A DNA stretch of 8,942 nucleotides from Robiginitomaculum sp. (GCA_016765255.1 JAESQI010000353.1:1-8942), one strand, 5' to 3'; positions 1 to 7,099 are shown, counted from the first letter of the stretch. The notes: a model not told the origin generated them from the sequence alone. Numbers and translations: made by a program.

Positions 1-797
1 GGCTAGGTGGGCAAGTCAGTCTCGGGTTTCGCGTAACAGAATATACGACACTACAAGCCCGATATGCACTGCGCCGCGAAACTGTTGATTGTACGCGGGC
101 ATTGGTCATATCTAACCCGCAATTGTGCCTTAATGACAATAACCGTATTTCATCGGTTCTTGGTTTTACGTTTGGTTGGGACCGTAGAAATGACCCGATA
201 TCACCGACGCGTGGGTTTGACATGTTCCTCACGCAAGATTTTGCAGGTGTTGGCGGTGATGTAAAATATTTACGTACAGAAGTACGTGCAAATACATATT
301 ACGGAATCTTCAAAGACGTGGTTGCAACTGGCAAGCTTTCTGGCGGCTATATTACAGGTTGGGGCGGTGAAGGCGTTCAAATAAATGACAGATTTTTCAA
401 AGGCTCGACCACATTTAGGGGCTTTGATAATGCGGGTATTGGCCCTCGGGTTGTGCAAATTGCTGCAGATGGTTCAATTATTCGCGGCAATGCTCTGGGC
501 GGCAACGCGTTCGGACTTGCAACAGCCGAGGTGAGTTTTCCGCTTGGCATTCCATCACTTCTTGGTAGTTTGTTTATCGAGGCAGGTACTGTTGGTTTGC
601 TAGATGATGAGTTTAAGCAAAGTGTAGATCCAAGTTTGATTGTCCGAGACGAATTGGCATTGCGAGCAATAATGGGTGTCAGTATCTTTTGGGATTCTCC
701 TTTTGGCCCCATTCGTTTTGACTTTACCAAACCCATTGTCAGACAAGATTTTGATAGACGTAAGTCGTTCCAATTTAATACTAGTACAAGGTTCTAA
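1..797 (+). CDS. bamA: Outer membrane protein assembly factor BamA, C-terminal part of the beta-barrel (5' end outside window)
   Basis: BamA is the central insertase of the BAM complex and folds beta-barrel proteins into the outer membrane. The reading frame is open from the left edge (first full codon at base 3) to TAA at 795-797, giving 264 visible residues. The POTRA domains and the first barrel strands lie upstream, so this is a window-edge truncation, not a broken gene. Family marks: a segment WDRRNDPISPTRGF followed by QDFAGVGGDVKYLRTE; the L6-loop motif FRGF at bases 414-425 (VRGF in E. coli) followed by DNAGIGPR; the strand SPFGPIRFDF near the end; and a terminal phenylalanine (NTSTRF), the C-terminal aromatic of a beta-signal. 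The only two cysteines in the visible part (codons at 90-92 and 126-128) lie 12 residues apart, probably in one surface loop. The next gene, ompH, starts one base after the stop. Identity is near certain; only the length is unknown. Confidence 0.95.
   Translation, partial: LGGQVSLGFRVTEYTTLQARYALRRETVDCTRALVISNPQLCLNDNNRISSVLGFTFGWDRRNDPISPTRGFDMFLTQDFAGVGGDVKYLRTEVRANTYYGIFKDVVATGKLSGGYITGWGGEGVQINDRFFKGSTTFRGFDNAGIGPRVVQIAADGSIIRGNALGGNAFGLATAEVSFPLGIPSLLGSLFIEAGTVGLLDDEFKQSVDPSLIVRDELALRAIMGVSIFWDSPFGPIRFDFTKPIVRQDFDRRKSFQFNTSTRF
788..791 (+). promoter_or_regulatory. Ribosome binding site of ompH, inside the bamA 3' end
   Basis: AAGG lies 7 bases before the ATG at 799 and within the last codons of bamA. 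It supports the ATG at 799, and not the upstream in-frame ATG at 676, as the ompH start. It also suggests that ompH translation is coupled to termination of bamA. Confidence 0.7.
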
Positions 798-798
798 C

Positions 799-1395
799 AT
801 GAAATTTTTTAAATCTCTCAGCGCGTTAACAGCGCTTATTCTCACGAGCATTGTTTTTTCCAGCACTGCACTGGCACAATCAACAGTTTTGGTTGTTGAT
901 CAAGCCCGAGTTATTCGGGAATCAGATGTTGGCAAGCATATTAAACGTCAACTTCAATCTATTGGCAAACAAATGGGTGTTGAGATGAAATCTGATTACT
1001 CGCCCCTAACCAGCGAAAGAGACAGACTGGTTAAAGAATTAAAAGGCATGGATATGGCGGCCTTGAAATCTCGCCCAGACTTACAAAAACGCGCCGCAAC
1101 ATTGAAACAAAAAGTCGAGAAATCTCAACTTGAAGAAGCGTATAAACAAAAAGAATTGCAGTTTACTGAGCAAAAAGCACTCCAAAAAGTTAATGCAAAA
1201 CTCACCACAATTTTAGAAGCGCTGGTAAAAGAACGTAATGCTGATGTTTTGTTGGACAGATCATTGGTAATATATTCGGGTAAATCCGTTGATGTTACAA
1301 GTACGGTTATTAGTCGTTTAAACAGTCAAATGCGAACGGTTAGCGTCATACGTGAACGTTTGCCAAGAAAGCCATTTCCAGGCGGTCAAAAATAA
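799..1395 (+). CDS. ompH: OmpH/Skp-family periplasmic chaperone
   Basis: Skp/OmpH proteins are periplasmic trimers that hold unfolded outer-membrane proteins on their way to BamA. The 198-residue product has a clear signal peptide: MKFFK, a hydrophobic stretch at about residues 7-20, and a likely cleavage after ALA at residues 24-26. The mature part starts with the family's short strand VLVVDQARVI (30-39). A charged, coiled-coil-like section rich in K, E and Q (about 45-145) forms the tentacle arm. It then returns to the conserved C-terminal body: ALVKERNADVLLD, then YSGKSVDVT (about 141-167). It is longer than E. coli Skp (161 residues), with a basic, proline-containing tail (RERLPRKP) that need not be structured. 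The start at 799 was chosen because it yields the signal peptide and has an AAGG site; in-frame codons back to 676 would overlap bamA. It sits one base after bamA in the usual bamA-ompH-lpxD order. Confidence 0.93.
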   Translation: MKFFKSLSALTALILTSIVFSSTALAQSTVLVVDQARVIRESDVGKHIKRQLQSIGKQMGVEMKSDYSPLTSERDRLVKELKGMDMAALKSRPDLQKRAATLKQKVEKSQLEEAYKQKELQFTEQKALQKVNAKLTTILEALVKERNADVLLDRSLVIYSGKSVDVTSTVISRLNSQMRTVSVIRERLPRKPFPGGQK

Positions 1396-1454
1396 AGCGG
1401 GAACCAAAATAATAATGAAGGCATGGGGCGTACATATTACAAGGTATTTTGACC
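1396..1454 (+). other. ompH-lpxD spacer, 59 bases
   Basis: This is the largest gap inside the plus-strand envelope block. It is A-rich at its centre and ends with AAGG at 1441-1444, the likely lpxD ribosome binding site. I see no inverted repeat with a T-run, so no terminator, and no clear paired -35/-10 promoter. Transcription probably reads through from bamA-ompH. Confidence 0.5.
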
Positions 1455-2477
1455 ATGGTTGATACTCGGTTTTATAAACGTCTTGGCCCCATTCTTCTTA
1501 TTGACTTGATCTCCACACTAGATGTCGAAATTTTCTCAGGTAAAGTCTCCGAGTTATTGATAACCAATGCTGCCCCCGCTCATCTCTCAAAGGTTGGGGA
1601 GATTAGTTATTACGAAAAATCGCGATACCGGTCAAACTTAAGCACTTGCCAAGCATCTGCATGTTTTGTCAAAGCCGAACAGGCCGTAGCAATTGAAAAA
1701 CTTGGCTCAATTCCGATTATATCAAAGTTTCCCCGTGCGGATTTTTCACGCGCAGCCACTCGCCTATATCAATCAATACCGTATGGAGATCGCGATGATC
1801 ATGAAATTGAAGGTGTCGATATTGGGCAAAACTCTGTCATTGGTCAGGGGGCAATAATTGGAAAAGGGACTATAATTGGTGCAAATTCCGTTATTGGTCC
1901 GGGCGTAGTCTTGGGGGAAAATTGTGTAATTGGGGCTAATGTCGTCATAGAATATGCCATCCTTGGTGATCATTGTAAAATTCACCACGGCGCCGTTATT
2001 GGATGCACTGGGTTTGGTGTTGCGGTGAGTGCGGACGGCGGCGTAGATATTCCTCATTATGGCCGTGTTGTGATTGGTGATCATGTTAGCGTCGGCAGTC
2101 AGACTACGATTGACCGTGCCATGTTTGGCGAAACCAAAATCGGTGATGGGTGTAAATTTGATAATCAAGTTCAAATCGGGCACAATAATACGATTGGGCC
2201 GAATTGTATGTTTGCGGCACATGTGGGTATTTCAGGTAGTTGTGTCATTGGGGCCAGAGTGATTATGGGGGGAAAAGCTGGCGTAGCTGATCACATAAAT
2301 ATTGGTGATGGAGCCAGTTTGGCAGCAAGTGCTGGCACAATGCACGATATCCCTGCAGGGGAAATGTGGAGTGGTTCTCCCGCCTTGCCTATTCGCCAAC
2401 ATATGCGGCAGGTTTCCGCAATACGTAAATTGGTTCGCCAGAAGAAACCTCCGATTAAGCGTGATGATAATGGATAA
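1455..2477 (+). CDS. lpxD: UDP-3-O-(3-hydroxyacyl)glucosamine N-acyltransferase LpxD
   Basis: LpxD adds the second 3-hydroxyacyl chain, from acyl-ACP, to the 2-amino group of UDP-3-O-acylglucosamine (lipid A step 3) and acts as a cytoplasmic trimer. The 340-residue product has the N-terminal sugar-binding domain (MVDTRFYKRLGP to about residue 100), then a left-handed beta-helix of hexapeptide repeats (about 122-290, with many IG/VG-x-x-x-x-I/V turns), and a short C-terminal helix (about 312-330). The catalytic histidine is H243 in QIGHNNTIG, matching E. coli H239. The GCTGFG turn (184-189) is the family's conserved GFG site. The start is ATG 1455; a TTG at 1449 would add two residues but lies only 4 bases from the AAGG at 1441-1444, against 10 for the ATG, so the choice is not fully settled. 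fabZ overlaps its 3' end. Family identity is firm: LpxA is shorter and lacks the N-terminal domain. Confidence 0.95.
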   Translation: MVDTRFYKRLGPILLIDLISTLDVEIFSGKVSELLITNAAPAHLSKVGEISYYEKSRYRSNLSTCQASACFVKAEQAVAIEKLGSIPIISKFPRADFSRAATRLYQSIPYGDRDDHEIEGVDIGQNSVIGQGAIIGKGTIIGANSVIGPGVVLGENCVIGANVVIEYAILGDHCKIHHGAVIGCTGFGVAVSADGGVDIPHYGRVVIGDHVSVGSQTTIDRAMFGETKIGDGCKFDNQVQIGHNNTIGPNCMFAAHVGISGSCVIGARVIMGGKAGVADHINIGDGASLAASAGTMHDIPAGEMWSGSPALPIRQHMRQVSAIRKLVRQKKPPIKRDDNG

Positions 2478-2937
2478 AACGACGCCATCATTATTAAAAC
2501 AAGTCAATATGTCCATAGAAGACATAATGGAATATTTGCCGCACCGCCCGCCCATGTTAATGCTTGATAAGGTTACGGCATATAATGAGTTGGAAATTAA
2601 GGCGGAAAAATATTTGTCAGAAAATGCTTTTTATTTTCAGGGGCATTTCCCTTCAAAGCCGATTCTGCCAGGCGTCATGATTGTTGAAGCGGTCGCACAA
2701 GCGGGGGCATTGATTGCGGCTCTTAATAGGGAATTTGATTCAAAAACCAGTCTCTTGGCCTTTGCGGGAATAGACAAGGCTAAATTTAAAAACTTTGTGT
2801 ATCCTACAGAAACATTATGTGTTTATGCAAAAATTTCAAAACAGCGTAATATTTTGTATAAGTTTGAAGGTCGTGCTATGGTTCGGGGTGATATTGTTGC
2901 CACAGTTAATTTTAGTGCAACAAAAATTCCCAGATAG
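2470..2937 (+). CDS. fabZ: 3-hydroxyacyl-[acyl-carrier-protein] dehydratase FabZ
   Basis: FabZ removes water from (3R)-hydroxyacyl-ACP in fatty-acid elongation. It draws on the same hydroxyacyl-ACP that LpxA and LpxD use, so it balances phospholipid and lipid A synthesis. The product (155 residues with this start) is a single hot-dog domain. IEDIMEYLPHRPPMLMLDK is the family's N-terminal signature. The catalytic pair is H59 in GHFPSKPILPG and E73 in MIVEAVAQ, spaced 14 residues apart as in E. coli FabZ (H54/E68). The middle has FAGIDKAKFKNFVYP, also typical. Three in-frame ATGs are possible (2464, 2470 and 2509) and none has a strong ribosome binding site. ATG 2470 was chosen because it gives a usual length and an 8-base overlap with the lpxD stop; 2509 would give MSIEDIMEYLPHRP and is also plausible. 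Confidence 0.93.
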   Translation: MDKTTPSLLKQVNMSIEDIMEYLPHRPPMLMLDKVTAYNELEIKAEKYLSENAFYFQGHFPSKPILPGVMIVEAVAQAGALIAALNREFDSKTSLLAFAGIDKAKFKNFVYPTETLCVYAKISKQRNILYKFEGRAMVRGDIVATVNFSATKIPR

Positions 2938-2978
2938 CTCAACTAAAATAAAATCACCATACGAATAGAAAGTAAAAT

Positions 2979-3773
2979 ATGAGCGTAAATATTCATCCAT
3001 CCGCTCATGTTGACAGCAAAGCCCAACTGGGGGACGGTGTGGAAATCGGCCCATTATGCGTTGTCGGCCCTCAGGTCAAACTTGGTGATAATGTTAAGCT
3101 CATTAGCCAAGTTAATATTGCGGGGGATACGGAAATTGGCCCTGATTGTAAGTTGTACCCATTTGTCGCTCTCGGTCATCCGCCCCAAGATTTTAAACAT
3201 CAAGACGGCCCAGTAAGCCTTAAAATAGGTGCCAGAACAATTTTGCGAGAGCTTGTCAACATTCACCCTGGTTCAGACAATGGTCGCCTACAAACGACCG
3301 TTGGTGATGATTGTTATTTCATGGTTGGTTCTCACTTAGCGCATGAAGGGCGGTGCGGAAATAATGTTGTCATCTCTAATGGCGTTCAAATTGGGGGATG
3401 TGTCACCATTGGGGATCATGTGGTTCTTGGGGGCTTAAGTGCCGTGCACCAATTTACGCGCATCGGTGCTCATGCTTTTGTTGGGGGCATGGCAACGGTG
3501 ACAACTGATGTTATTCCTTACGGTTTGGTCGTTGGTAATACGGCTTATTTGACGGGACTTAATGTGATTGGACTTAAACGGCGAGGGTTTGATCGCCGTG
3601 TCATACGAGATTTGCGCTCCGCCTATAGGCTATTATTTGCCCAAGAAGGTACATTTAAAGAACGACTTGAAGATACAGCGCGTTTATATGCGGACAATGA
3701 ATTGGTCATGGATGTTGTTGGTTTTATCAAAACACAAGACAAACGGTCAATTTGCATGCCGAAATTTGGATAA
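2979..3773 (+). CDS. lpxA: Acyl-[ACP]-UDP-N-acetylglucosamine O-acyltransferase LpxA
   Basis: LpxA starts lipid A synthesis by moving a 3-hydroxyacyl chain from ACP to the 3-position of UDP-GlcNAc, as a cytoplasmic trimer. The 264-residue product (E. coli LpxA has 262) begins with IHPSAHVDSKAQLGDGVEIG and runs through hexapeptide repeats to about residue 190. The C-terminal helical part starts at GLKRRGFDRR (198-207). The catalytic histidine is H122 in SHLAHEG (E. coli H125). HPPQDFKH (67-74) is the substrate-loop region that reads EVNQDLKY in E. coli. G170 in FVGGMATV aligns with E. coli G173, the acyl-length ruler residue, which would fit a long hydroxyacyl donor; this is an inference from manual alignment. 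The 41-base gap after fabZ holds no strong ribosome binding site, only AGAAAG. lpxI starts one base after the stop. Confidence 0.95.
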   Translation: MSVNIHPSAHVDSKAQLGDGVEIGPLCVVGPQVKLGDNVKLISQVNIAGDTEIGPDCKLYPFVALGHPPQDFKHQDGPVSLKIGARTILRELVNIHPGSDNGRLQTTVGDDCYFMVGSHLAHEGRCGNNVVISNGVQIGGCVTIGDHVVLGGLSAVHQFTRIGAHAFVGGMATVTTDVIPYGLVVGNTAYLTGLNVIGLKRRGFDRRVIRDLRSAYRLLFAQEGTFKERLEDTARLYADNELVMDVVGFIKTQDKRSICMPKFG

Positions 3774-3774
3774 T

Positions 3775-4623
3775 ATGGTCGGGGATAATAAAAAAATTGG
3801 CTTGATCGCAGGTGCGGGTGACTTGCCCCATACTGTGTTGGTCGGTGCAAAACAGCAAGGCTATGATGTCTTCATTGCGGCTTTGAAGGGGTTTGCAAAG
3901 CCAAGAGATAAAAATATAGCCATTCAAGAATTTGGCCTCGGCGAAATAGGCGGGCTGATAAAAGCATTTAAAACTCATGCCTGTACACATATTGTTATGG
4001 CGGGTCATATTGGGCGGCCAGATTTCAAAACCTTAAAACCAGATTTAGGCGGTCTTGCACTCCTGCCAAAGGCAATCTTGGCCGCGTCAAAAGGAGATGA
4101 TTCCCTGCTTCGGTTTATAACGGACGTATTGGAAAAAGAAGGGTTCGTTGTTCTTGCCCCACAGGACTTTTGCGCTTCGTCTCTCATGCCAGCAGGTGTT
4201 TTAGGTCGTGTAAAGCCCAAACCATCGGACACCAGTGATATTGAAAAAGCGTGGGATATAGCTGCGTTTATCGGGAAGCGCGATATTGGGCAGGGGGCAA
4301 TTGTCTGTAATGGTTTGGTGCTGGCTGTGGAAGCCCAAGAAGGTACAGATGAAATGTTAAACCGCGTTGCTTCATTACCCGAAAATATACGGGGCACACG
4401 CAAGGATAAATCAGGCGTGTTGGCTAAACGTTTAAAGTCTGGCCAGGAACAACGTATTGACCTGCCGACGATTGGCGTTGTAACAGTTAAAAGAGTAGCC
4501 AAGGCAGGTCTCGCGGGCATTATCTTAGAATCTGGCAAGGCATTCGTTTTGGATATGGAAAGCGTCACCAAAGTTGCTGACAGCTTAGGGGTTTTTGTTC
4601 TTGGGATTGAAAACTCTACATGA
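3775..4623 (+). CDS. lpxI: UDP-2,3-diacylglucosamine diphosphatase LpxI (DUF1009 family)
   Basis: LpxI splits UDP-2,3-diacylglucosamine to lipid X and UMP (lipid A step 4). It is the enzyme used by many alphaproteobacteria in place of the unrelated LpxH. The 282-residue product matches the Caulobacter protein as I remember it: IGLIAGAGDLP at the N-terminus (8-18), GHIGRPDF (77-84), the segment ILAASKGDDSLLR (101-113), and the C-terminal domain with DIGQGAIVCNGLVLAVEAQEGTD split over 170-192. It ends with IDLPTIGVVTV (228-238), AGLAGI (244-249) and LGVFVLGIE (271-279). Acidic residues D192 and D229 are candidate metal or catalytic positions; I cannot assign them firmly. The start at 3775 gives the conserved N-terminus and lies one base after the lpxA stop; only a weak GGA precedes it. 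Upstream in-frame codons would overlap lpxA. The stop overlaps the lpxB start as ATGA. Confidence 0.93.
   Translation: MVGDNKKIGLIAGAGDLPHTVLVGAKQQGYDVFIAALKGFAKPRDKNIAIQEFGLGEIGGLIKAFKTHACTHIVMAGHIGRPDFKTLKPDLGGLALLPKAILAASKGDDSLLRFITDVLEKEGFVVLAPQDFCASSLMPAGVLGRVKPKPSDTSDIEKAWDIAAFIGKRDIGQGAIVCNGLVLAVEAQEGTDEMLNRVASLPENIRGTRKDKSGVLAKRLKSGQEQRIDLPTIGVVTVKRVAKAGLAGIILESGKAFVLDMESVTKVADSLGVFVLGIENST
4620..4623 (+). other. ATGA start/stop overlap of lpxI and lpxB
   Basis: The lpxB ATG (4620-4622) shares bases with the lpxI TGA (4621-4623). Such overlaps commonly support translation coupling by re-initiation. No good ribosome binding site is visible just upstream, which fits coupling of these consecutive pathway enzymes. 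Confidence 0.85.
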
Positions 4624-5792
4624 ACCAGCCTCACATATATATTGTTGCCGCTGAAAAATCAGGTGATGAATTGGGTGCAAAACTTGTTTCTGCTATACGA
4701 AAACTAGAAAACGGGGATGTAAAAATTTCGGGGATTGGTGGCTCTGCCATGCACCGAATTGGTATAATCAGTCCAATAGATATAAGCCCGCTTTCCATAT
4801 TAGGGTTTTTGGAAGGCCTAAAATCTTACCCACTCATACTGCAATTGGTCAATGAAGCGGCGGATGCAATTATCAGTTCAAAAGCAGATGCATGTGTGCT
4901 GATAGATTCGTGGGGATTTACCATGCGAGTCGCAAAACGCCTAAAAAAGATCGGCTATAAAGGAAAAATCATAAAATACGTCGCCCCGCAAGTTTGGGCA
5001 ATGCGGGAGGGACGCTCGAAAATATTAGCAGAAGGGGTTGATCATTTGCTGACAATCCACGCTTTTGACGCCCCATATTTTACGCGACATGGTTTGCCTG
5101 TGACCTATGTGGGCAACCCTGTGTTTGATCAAGAATATGACACTGGTGACGGGCAAGGGCTTAGAGATAGCTATTGCATTCCTCCAAATGCCCCCGTTTT
5201 AGCAATGTTATTTGGCAGTCGCTTATCCGAAATTCAAACCCTAGCTCAACCTTTTGCAGATGCCGTTAGGCGGCTCAAAATAGCTATGCCAGAACTTGTC
5301 ATTATTGCCCCTGTTTCAGATAACATTTCGACAGATGTCATGGCGGCGGTTGCGCAACACGATGCTTTACAAGATGTAATATTATTGAACGAAGATAAAA
5401 AATTGGACTGTTTTGATCTGGCGGTCGCGAGTATTTCTTGCTCGGGTACAGTCACGACACAACTTGCGTGTGCTGGTGTGCCGACGATTGTTGCGTACCG
5501 CTTAAATTGGCTGACCTACCAAATTGCTAAACGTCTGTATAAGCCTGACTATATCTCCATTGTAAATATAGCAGCAGGGGACGAACTTATGCCTGAATGC
5601 ATACAAAATTTATGCACGGGGGAAAACCTAGCACGACGAGCGCTTGCGTATTTACAAAATGAGCAAACAAGGCAAATTGCCAGTAAAAATTTATTAAGCG
5701 CGGTTAAAGTAATGCGCGAAGGCAGTGGGGCCATAACGGCAGGCCACACATGTGACCGTGCAGCTATAGCTATCCACAAAATACTACACTAA
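4620..5792 (+). CDS. lpxB: Lipid-A-disaccharide synthase LpxB
   Basis: LpxB is the GT-B-fold glycosyltransferase (family GT19) that joins UDP-2,3-diacylglucosamine and lipid X into the tetraacyl disaccharide of lipid A, at the inner face of the inner membrane. The 390-residue product is of normal length. Visible marks: AAEKSGDELGA (10-20; AGEASGD in most homologues), GIGGSAM (38-44), IDSWGFTMRVA (95-105), KYVAPQVWAMREGR (119-132), VGNPVFD (164-170), the nucleotide-side turn LFGSRLSE (197-204), CSGTVTTQLACAGVP (274-288), VAYRLNWLTY (291-300), and NIAAGDELMPECIQN (316-330). Most homologues read LPGSR where this one reads LFGSR (F198). The UDP-binding residues around CSGTVTT and MPE are kept, so I expect activity. 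The start overlaps the lpxI stop. The TAA overlaps the gltA stop on the other strand. Confidence 0.95.
   Translation: MNQPHIYIVAAEKSGDELGAKLVSAIRKLENGDVKISGIGGSAMHRIGIISPIDISPLSILGFLEGLKSYPLILQLVNEAADAIISSKADACVLIDSWGFTMRVAKRLKKIGYKGKIIKYVAPQVWAMREGRSKILAEGVDHLLTIHAFDAPYFTRHGLPVTYVGNPVFDQEYDTGDGQGLRDSYCIPPNAPVLAMLFGSRLSEIQTLAQPFADAVRRLKIAMPELVIIAPVSDNISTDVMAAVAQHDALQDVILLNEDKKLDCFDLAVASISCSGTVTTQLACAGVPTIVAYRLNWLTYQIAKRLYKPDYISIVNIAAGDELMPECIQNLCTGENLARRALAYLQNEQTRQIASKNLLSAVKVMREGSGAITAGHTCDRAAIAIHKILH
5789..5792. other. Overlapping stop codons of convergent lpxB and gltA
   Basis: The lpxB TAA occupies 5790-5792 on the plus strand. The gltA stop is TAG on the minus strand, reading CTA at 5789-5791. 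There is no intergenic DNA and no hairpin followed by a T-run on either side, so both transcripts must end inside the opposing gene or by a factor-dependent route. Confidence 0.9.
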
Positions 5793-7093
5793 CGCTTATT
5801 GATTGAAATGTAATTACGCTCAGTTGCGCCCGTATAAAGCTGTCTTGGGCGACCAATTCTTTGGGTGTTATCCTCTAGCATTTCATTCCATTGTGATACC
5901 CAACCGACCGTGCGAGCAAGGGCGAATAAAACGGTGAACATTGAGGTTGGAAAGCCAAGTGCAGACAAGACTATGCCAGAATAGAAATCAACATTTGGAT
6001 AGAGCTTCCTTTCAACAAAATAAGGATCATTGAGAGCAATTTTTTCAAGCTCCATAGCGATATCTAAAACAGGGCTATCCTTAATTCCCAATTCTTTGAG
6101 AACTGCATGGGTGGTTTTTTGCATGACTTTGGCGCGAGGGTCATAATTTTTATAGACGCGGTGACCAAAACCCATAAGGCGGAACGGATCATTGCTGTCT
6201 TTGGCTCTGGCAACAAATTCAGGGATGCGGTCGACCGTGCCAATTTCTTTGAGCATATTTAGACAGGCTTCATTTGCGCCGCCGTGGGATGGGCCCCATA
6301 GACAGGCAACACCTGCGGCGATACAGGCAAATGGATTTGCACCTGATGAACCAGCTAATCGCACCGTCGATGTCGAAGCATTTTGTTCGTGATCCGCATG
6401 TAGGATAAATATTTTATCCATCGCATCGGCAATAATCGGATTGACGACATAGTCCTCAGCTGGGACAGCAAAACACATCTTTAGGAAGTTTTCTGAATAA
6501 CTGAGTGAATTATCGGGGTAGATTGTCGGTTGTCCAATAGAGTATTTATAGGCCCGCGCAGCAATCGTCGGCATTTTTGCAATAAGGCGGTGCATAGATA
6601 TATCACGTTGCGCATTATCTTCTATGTCGAGATTATCATGATAAAATGCGGAGAGGGCACCAATGGTTCCACACACCATGGCCATAGGATGTGCGTCTCG
6701 TCTAAATCCATTAAAAAACGTCTCAATTTGCTCATGGAGCATAGTGTGATTGGTGATGGTTTTGGTGAATTTTTCAGATTGAGCTTTGGTCGGTAACTCT
6801 CCATGAATAAGCAAATATGACGTTTCCAAAAACGTGGAATGCTCGGCGAGTTGCTCGATAGGATAGCCACGGTAGAGGAGCTGACCTTTATCGCCATCAA
6901 TAAAAGTAATTTGTGATTCCGTACTGCACGTTGATGTATAGCCAATATCAAAAGTGAAATGTCCAGTGTGTTTATGCAGCGCTCTTACATCTATGGCGCT
7001 TGGCCCTATTGAACCTGAATAAATTGGCAATTCATACGTTTTTCCGTCAATAATGAGTTGGGCTGTATTCGTTTGTTTAATCTTGTTTTCCAT
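5789..7093 (-). CDS. gltA: Citrate synthase, type II (hexameric class)
   Basis: This enzyme condenses oxaloacetate and acetyl-CoA to citrate, the entry step of the TCA cycle, in the cytoplasm. The 434-residue product has the length of E. coli GltA (427) and its N-terminal beta domain. Catalytic residues are all present: H270 in GPSHGGAN (E. coli H264), H311 in FGHRVYKNYDPR (H305) and D369 in NVDFYSG (D362). HADHEQNAST (232-241) and the C-terminal IGRPRQLYTGATER (413-426) are highly conserved. By a constant 6-residue offset, the E. coli NADH-site residues H110, T111, Y145, R163 and K167 are kept (H116, T117, Y151, R169, K173). R109 is N115 here and the NADH-linked C206 is A212, so allosteric control may differ. 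It lies 6 bases after gltX on the same strand and is probably co-transcribed with it. The start ATG (7091-7093) is preceded by a good GAGGA site. Confidence 0.96.
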   Translation of the reverse strand: MENKIKQTNTAQLIIDGKTYELPIYSGSIGPSAIDVRALHKHTGHFTFDIGYTSTCSTESQITFIDGDKGQLLYRGYPIEQLAEHSTFLETSYLLIHGELPTKAQSEKFTKTITNHTMLHEQIETFFNGFRRDAHPMAMVCGTIGALSAFYHDNLDIEDNAQRDISMHRLIAKMPTIAARAYKYSIGQPTIYPDNSLSYSENFLKMCFAVPAEDYVVNPIIADAMDKIFILHADHEQNASTSTVRLAGSSGANPFACIAAGVACLWGPSHGGANEACLNMLKEIGTVDRIPEFVARAKDSNDPFRLMGFGHRVYKNYDPRAKVMQKTTHAVLKELGIKDSPVLDIAMELEKIALNDPYFVERKLYPNVDFYSGIVLSALGFPTSMFTVLFALARTVGWVSQWNEMLEDNTQRIGRPRQLYTGATERNYISINKR

Positions 7094-7099
7094 AGCAAT

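Noticed and set aside
1400..1404. GGAAC upstream of lpxD, considered as the -35 element of an extracytoplasmic-function sigma promoter.
   Set aside because: No CGTT-like -10 element occurs 16-17 bases downstream; the nearest CGTA is about 24 bases away.
1415..1462. A 15-codon frame (MKAWGVHIT...) in the ompH-lpxD spacer overlapping the lpxD start, considered as a leader peptide.
   Set aside because: There is no ribosome binding site before it, no run of regulatory codons and no attenuator-like hairpin. A frame of this length is expected by chance.
1773..2222. A 149-codon open frame on the minus strand opposite lpxD.
   Set aside because: The repeated asparagine/isoleucine pattern is the mirror of the LpxD hexapeptide repeats, so it is a shadow and not a gene.
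2302..2469. Longer fabZ reading frame starting inside lpxD at 2302.
   Set aside because: The extra 56 residues have no FabZ similarity and are read from lpxD coding sequence in another frame; the conserved FabZ N-terminus starts after 2509.
4005..4634. A 209-codon open frame on the minus strand opposite lpxI.
   Set aside because: It lies wholly within lpxI and the lpxB start, encodes a low-complexity serine/proline/threonine-rich product with no recognisable motif, and has no ribosome binding site. It is the expected shadow of lpxI codon use.
5827..5851. Inverted repeat CGCCC/GGGCG just past the lpxB stop, considered as a terminator.
   Set aside because: The stem is only 5 bp with a 15-base loop, lies in conserved gltA coding sequence and has no T-run after it.
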